Shown piece after piece: positions 15,334 through 18,974 of a stretch of 18,974 nucleotides of DNA. Below the pieces are notes generated by a model that saw only the letters and a program-made list of their open reading frames with translations, was not told the origin of the DNA and ran no database searches. Source of the DNA: an uncultured Acetatifactor sp. (GTDB lineage: Bacteria > Bacillota > Clostridia > Lachnospirales > Lachnospiraceae); contig CAKRRS010000053.1 in NCBI GenBank assembly GCA_934394665.1, forward strand, positions 1 through 18,974, written 5' to 3'. Position 1 is the first letter of the stretch; every line of letters begins with the position of its first letter. The translations under genes and the position numbers were made by a program.

Positions 15334-16746
15334 ATGAGAGAAAGTGATGCATTTCAGAATCGTCCGGTCTCCATGAATCCGAAGAACAACCTTCTGGAGA
15401 TTGAAGAGCATATGTACATACTGGATGATGTGGAGAAGCCGAATGTGTTCCGTAACATGTTCCCTTATTCCGAAATCCCCAAAATACCTTTTAATGATCG
15501 TATCGTGCCTCATAACATGCCGAAGGATATCTGGATCACAGATACTACCTTCAGAGACGGACAACAGTCCAGAGCACCCTATACCACAGAGCAGATCGTC
15601 AAAATTTATGATTATCTGCACGAACTGGGCGGTCCCAACGGAATGATCCGTGCCAGTGAATTTTTCCTGTATAGTAAAAAAGACAGAGATGCCGTATATA
15701 AATGTATGGAGAGGGGATATCAGTTTCCTGAGGTGACCAGCTGGATCCGTGCCAGCAAGGAAGATTTCAAACTGGTAAAAGAGATCGGAATGAAAGAGAC
15801 CGGTATTCTGGTAAGTTGTTCCGATTATCATATTTTCCTGAAACTGAAAATGACCAGAAGACAGGCGATGGATCACTATTTAAGCGTCATCCGTGACTGT
15901 CTGGAAGAGGGTATCAGCCCCAGATGTCATCTGGAGGATATCACCAGAGCGGATATCTACGGTTATGTGGTGCCGTTTTGTCTGGAACTGATGAAGCTGA
16001 TGAAAGAGTATCAGATTCCCATCAAGGTGCGTGCCTGTGATACCATGGGATACGGTGTCAACTATCCCGGTGCCGTTATTCCCCGAAGCGTGCAGGGTAT
16101 TATCTATGCGATTCATACCCATGCCGGTGTGCCTCATGAACTGATCGAGTGGCACGGACATAATGATTTTTATAAAGCAGTATCCAATTCCACCACAGCA
16201 TGGCTGTACGGTTGTTCCGGTGTCAACACTTCCCTGTTTGGTATCGGGGAACGTACCGGTAATACACCGCTGGAGGCTATGGTATTCGAGTATGCACAGC
16301 TGAAGGGTGATCTGAACGGTATGAATACCCGTGTGATTACTGAACTGGCTGAGTACTATGAGAAGGAGATCGGTTATCAGATCCCTCCCAGAACACCGTT
16401 TGTCGGCAAAAACTTCAATGTGACCAGAGCCGGTATTCATGCAGACGGACTTTTGAAAAACGAGGAGATTTACAATATTTTCGATACGGAGAAATTCCTG
16501 AATCGTCCGGTATTGTGCGCAATCTCCAACACATCCGGTCTGGCAGGTATTGCACACTGGCTGAACACCTATTACAAGTTAAAGGGAGACAAGCAGGTAC
16601 AGAAGAATTCTGAGCTGGTAGCTGAGATCAAAAAATGGGTCGATGCGGAATATGCCGGCGGACGTGTTACGGTACTTACCGATGAAGAGATCGTTGCATG
16701 TGTGAACCGTGTCTGCAAGGAGAAAAATCTGACCATCGGCGAGTAG
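15334..16746 (+). CDS. Re-citrate synthase-like enzyme (DRE-TIM metallolyase family)
   Basis: A 470-residue enzyme of the 2-isopropylmalate/homocitrate synthase family. The active-site signature DTTFRDGQQS begins at residue 70 (Arg74, Asp75) and the metal-binding HGHND is at 274-278. It lacks the C-terminal LeuA regulatory domain, and its neighbours are not leucine or lysine genes. The operon also holds an isocitrate dehydrogenase, which favours condensation of acetyl-CoA with oxaloacetate to citrate, as shown for the Re-face citrate synthase of Clostridium kluyveri, the archetype of this subfamily. No ordinary Si-citrate synthase lies in the window. The start is set by GAGAGG at 15321-15326, seven bases upstream. 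Automatic annotation often names such proteins isopropylmalate synthase. Homocitrate or citramalate synthesis remains possible, but less likely from the context. Confidence 0.85.
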   Translation: MRESDAFQNRPVSMNPKNNLLEIEEHMYILDDVEKPNVFRNMFPYSEIPKIPFNDRIVPHNMPKDIWITDTTFRDGQQSRAPYTTEQIVKIYDYLHELGGPNGMIRASEFFLYSKKDRDAVYKCMERGYQFPEVTSWIRASKEDFKLVKEIGMKETGILVSCSDYHIFLKLKMTRRQAMDHYLSVIRDCLEEGISPRCHLEDITRADIYGYVVPFCLELMKLMKEYQIPIKVRACDTMGYGVNYPGAVIPRSVQGIIYAIHTHAGVPHELIEWHGHNDFYKAVSNSTTAWLYGCSGVNTSLFGIGERTGNTPLEAMVFEYAQLKGDLNGMNTRVITELAEYYEKEIGYQIPPRTPFVGKNFNVTRAGIHADGLLKNEEIYNIFDTEKFLNRPVLCAISNTSGLAGIAHWLNTYYKLKGDKQVQKNSELVAEIKKWVDAEYAGGRVTVLTDEEIVACVNRVCKEKNLTIGE

Positions 16747-16799
16747 AATGATGTAGAGATAGAGCTATTTATTGGTGACGACGTTTTCGTTGTCCGGAA

Positions 16800-17507
16800 A
16801 TGAGGAAGATAGTGAGTAAGTATGATGTAAAGCAGGAAGTAACGGATAAGTTCTCCCTGCGGGGAAGGGTATTTCACAAGCTGAGAGAGGATATCTTAAG
16901 CGGTAAATATCAGGAACATGAAGAATTGAAAGAGGTTGCCATCGGTGAGGAGATGGGAGTCAGCAGAACCCCGGTCAGAGAAGCCTTTCGACAGCTGGAA
17001 CTGGAGGGCTTGATTCAGATCATCCCGAATAAGGGGGCTTATGTCACCGGTATCACGCAGAAGGACGTGAAAGACATTTATATGATCCGTTCTCTGTTGG
17101 AAGGCCTGTGTGCACGCTGGGCTACGGAACACATCACAAAAGAGCAGATGGAAGAGATGGAAGAGAATGTTTATCTGTCCAAGTTCCATGCGCAAAAAGG
17201 GCACTTAGAGCAGCTTGCCGAATTAGACAACCGTTTTCATGATATTTTGTATGAAGCCTGTGACAGTAAGATGCTGGAACATCAGCTGAAAGACTTCCAT
17301 CAATATGTGCTTCGCGTCCGCAAAAAGACATTGTCCAGTGCCAATCGTGGACCGAAATCCAACGAAGAACACGAGAAGATCATGGAGGCCATCAAGGCCG
17401 GCAATGCGGATCTTGCGGAGCAGCTGGCTCATCAGCATATGATCAATGCCTATGAAAATATGGTGAAAAACGGCCTGAATGAGGCTTATGCGCAGCCGGA
17501 AGAATAA
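16800..17507 (+). CDS. GntR-family transcriptional regulator (FCD / FadR type)
   Basis: A 235-residue DNA-binding regulator. Residues about 20-90 form the winged helix (VFHKLREDILSGKY, then EEMGVSRTPVREAFRQLELEGLI, IIPNKGAYV). Residues about 100-225 form the all-helical FCD effector domain, with an Asp/His metal-site pattern (LDNRFHDIL, EEHEKIM, AHQHM), so the ligand may be an organic acid. It lies between Re-citrate synthase (53-base gap) and isocitrate dehydrogenase (36-base gap). A candidate operator overlaps the operon promoter, which suggests autoregulation. The start is uncertain: ATG 16800 has a poor binding site, while GTG 16812 has AGGA five bases before it and gives 231 residues. 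Activator or repressor mode cannot be told from sequence. Confidence 0.93.
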   Translation: MRKIVSKYDVKQEVTDKFSLRGRVFHKLREDILSGKYQEHEELKEVAIGEEMGVSRTPVREAFRQLELEGLIQIIPNKGAYVTGITQKDVKDIYMIRSLLEGLCARWATEHITKEQMEEMEENVYLSKFHAQKGHLEQLAELDNRFHDILYEACDSKMLEHQLKDFHQYVLRVRKKTLSSANRGPKSNEEHEKIMEAIKAGNADLAEQLAHQHMINAYENMVKNGLNEAYAQPEE

Positions 17508-17543
17508 AATCTGAATAAAATAGGTATCGGAAAGGAAATCATT

Positions 17544-18764
17544 ATGGAAAAGATCAAAATGACAACCCCTCTTGTAGAGATGGACGGAGACGAAATGACC
17601 AGAATCCTCTGGCAGATGATTAAGGACGAATTGCTGCTTCCTTATATTGATCTGAAGACAGAGTACTATGATCTGGGACTGGAACATCGTAACGAAACCA
17701 ACGATCAGGTGACGGTGGATTCTGCCAACGCAACACTGAAATACGGCGTGGCAGTAAAATGCGCGACCATTACGCCGAATGCTGCCCGAATGACAGAATA
17801 TCATCTGAAGGAAATGTGGAAGAGCCCGAACGGAACCATTCGTGCGATTCTGGACGGTACGGTATTCCGTGCGCCTATCCTGGTCAAAGGCATTGTTCCT
17901 TATGTAAAGAACTGGACAAAGCCTATCACGATTGCCAGACATGCTTACGGTGATGTTTACAAAAATACAGAGATCAAAGTACCCGGACCCGGCAAGGCAG
18001 AACTGGTATATACCGCAGCAGACGGTACGGAGACCCGTGAGCTGATTCATAATTTCGACGGAGCAGGTATTATCCAGGGTATCCACAATACCAATAAATC
18101 CATCGAGAGCTTTGCAAGAGCATGCTTCAGCTATGCCGTAGATACGAAGCAGGATCTGTGGTTCTCCACCAAGGATACCATCTCTAAAAAATATGATCAT
18201 ACCTTTAAGGATATTTTCCAGGAGATCTATGATAACGAGTATAAGGCAAAATTCGAAGAGCTTGGAATTGAATATTTCTATACGCTGATCGATGATGCCG
18301 TAGCACGTGTGATTCGTTCCAACGGAGGATTTATCTGGGCATGCAAGAACTACGACGGTGATGTGATGTCCGACATGGTAGCTACCGCATACGGAGATCT
18401 GTCCATGATGACTTCCGTTCTGGTATCTCCCAGCGGTGTCTATGAGTATGAAGCTGCGCACGGAACCGTACAGCGTCACTATTACAAGCACCTGAAGGGA
18501 GAGGAGACCTCTACTAACTCCATCGCAACCATCTTTGCATGGACCGGAGCCCTCAGAAAACGTGGCGAACTGGATCAGATTCCTGAACTGTGTACTTTTG
18601 CCGACAAGCTTGAGAGGGCCTGCATCAAGACCATCGAGGATGGTAAAATGACCAAGAGCTTATCTCTGATTTCCACCTGCGAGAATCCTGTGATCCTCAA
18701 CAGCCTGGACTTTATCAAGGCAATCAGAGAGACTTTGGATAGCTTGATGAAACTTGAAAGTTAG
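17544..18764 (+). CDS. icd: NADP-dependent isocitrate dehydrogenase (eukaryotic-like, homodimeric type)
   Basis: Oxidative decarboxylation of isocitrate to 2-oxoglutarate with NADP as acceptor. The 406-residue sequence resembles mitochondrial/cytosolic IDH more than E. coli Icd. It has [11 protein letters not shown] near the start, the isocitrate-binding RHAYGDVYK, and [15 protein letters not shown], whose Arg-His pair fits NADP 2'-phosphate recognition. The start is fixed by AAAGGA seven bases upstream. As the third gene of the operon, it would follow citrate formation by the first gene product. Aconitase is missing from the window and must be encoded elsewhere. In anaerobes this partial oxidative TCA branch supplies 2-oxoglutarate for glutamate. 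No ordinary terminator follows; the structured repeat lies immediately downstream. Confidence 0.96.
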   Translation: MEKIKMTTPLVEMDGDEMTRILWQMIKDELLLPYIDLKTEYYDLGLEHRNETNDQVTVDSANATLKYGVAVKCATITPNAARMTEYHLKEMWKSPNGTIRAILDGTVFRAPILVKGIVPYVKNWTKPITIARHAYGDVYKNTEIKVPGPGKAELVYTAADGTETRELIHNFDGAGIIQGIHNTNKSIESFARACFSYAVDTKQDLWFSTKDTISKKYDHTFKDIFQEIYDNEYKAKFEELGIEYFYTLIDDAVARVIRSNGGFIWACKNYDGDVMSDMVATAYGDLSMMTSVLVSPSGVYEYEAAHGTVQRHYYKHLKGEETSTNSIATIFAWTGALRKRGELDQIPELCTFADKLERACIKTIEDGKMTKSLSLISTCENPVILNSLDFIKAIRETLDSLMKLES

Positions 18765-18778
18765 TTGGTTGGCAAACG

Positions 18779-18961
18779 AATTGGCTAACCTGTCGCCGTA
18801 GCCCCGATTGCATATAAGAAACACTGACATCGCGGTGTGCTTTAGCACACTTTGTTCGGAAACAGACGTAGCGGTACGTAAGCGAGGAAAGTACCCTCGC
18901 TAAGTACCGACGTCTGTTTACGGTCAGCTTATTCTTATATGCAACCGGGGCTACTGGGTTA
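18779..18961 (+). repeat. Near-palindromic structured repeat element (MITE-like)
   Basis: An element of about 180 bases. Outer arms of 23 bases (18798-18820 with 18932-18954) pair with one mismatch, extended by CTGAC/GTCAG inside (18824-18828, 18923-18927) and TAACC/GGTTA outside (18786-18790, 18957-18961). Two inner hairpins lie between the arms. One is GTGTGC-TTTA-GCACAC (18835-18850). The other is a long stem of 10, 6 and 7 bp (18860-18869, 18872-18877, 18881-18887 with their partners 18910-18919, 18904-18909, 18895-18901). No reading frame of use is present. A partial copy lies at 1-55. It is most like a non-autonomous mobile repeat, though a structured RNA is possible. Confidence 0.78.
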
Positions 18962-18974
18962 CTGAAAACTTTAG

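Noticed and set aside
17223..18491. Minus-strand frame of 422 codons across the GntR and icd genes
   Set aside because: It spans two well-supported genes and the gap between them and has no start signal; it is an antisense shadow.

Overview
The window looks like a chromosomal segment of an anaerobic, gut-type Clostridia, most likely Lachnospiraceae. This rests on family-level resemblance only: a clostridial EF-G-like GTPase, a Re-type citrate synthase beside a eukaryotic-like NADP isocitrate dehydrogenase, a Cys/Gly/Asn-rich small protein of a kind common in spore-forming Clostridia, and a class B sortase with BspA-like leucine-rich-repeat surface proteins. No species call is possible from the sequence alone.

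Layout, left to right. (1) 1-55 is the end of a repeated, near-palindromic element that is cut by the window edge. (2) 253-2346 is an EF-G-like translational GTPase with its own promoter and a textbook terminator. (3) 2794-5205 is leuS, with a strong promoter and a leader too short for a T-box. (4) 5237-6459, on the minus strand, holds two overlapping uncharacterised genes and a Cys/Gly/Asn-rich small protein. The small-protein gene has a sequence matching a mother-cell sigma-E promoter, and the gene pair has a weaker match. (5) 6623-15143, on the plus strand, is a cell-surface cluster: a class B sortase with an unusual long cytoplasmic N-terminus, a 1629-residue LRR/InlB-repeat wall protein ending in a TPKTG sorting signal, a second secreted LRR protein without an anchor, and an S8 serine peptidase without a signal peptide. 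(6) 15334-18764 is a probable operon for the oxidative branch to 2-oxoglutarate: Re-citrate synthase-like enzyme, GntR/FCD regulator, NADP-isocitrate dehydrogenase. (7) 18779-18961 is a full copy of the structured repeat, whose left arm is found reverse-complemented at the window start.

How the genes work together. The sortase and giant wall protein are three bases apart, and the ribosome-binding site of the second lies at the end of the first. They are therefore most simply read as an enzyme and its dedicated substrate. In the last operon the first and third enzymes would make citrate from oxaloacetate plus acetyl-CoA and 2-oxoglutarate from isocitrate; aconitase is not in the window. A perfect 12-bp palindrome of the GntR/FadR operator type overlaps the -10 box of that operon, which suggests control by the GntR protein encoded within it.

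The most unusual items are the paired structured repeats at both window ends, the sortase with a novel N-terminal domain and its adjacent substrate, the peptidase start codon buried in a 13-bp stem, and the palindrome over the Re-citrate synthase promoter.
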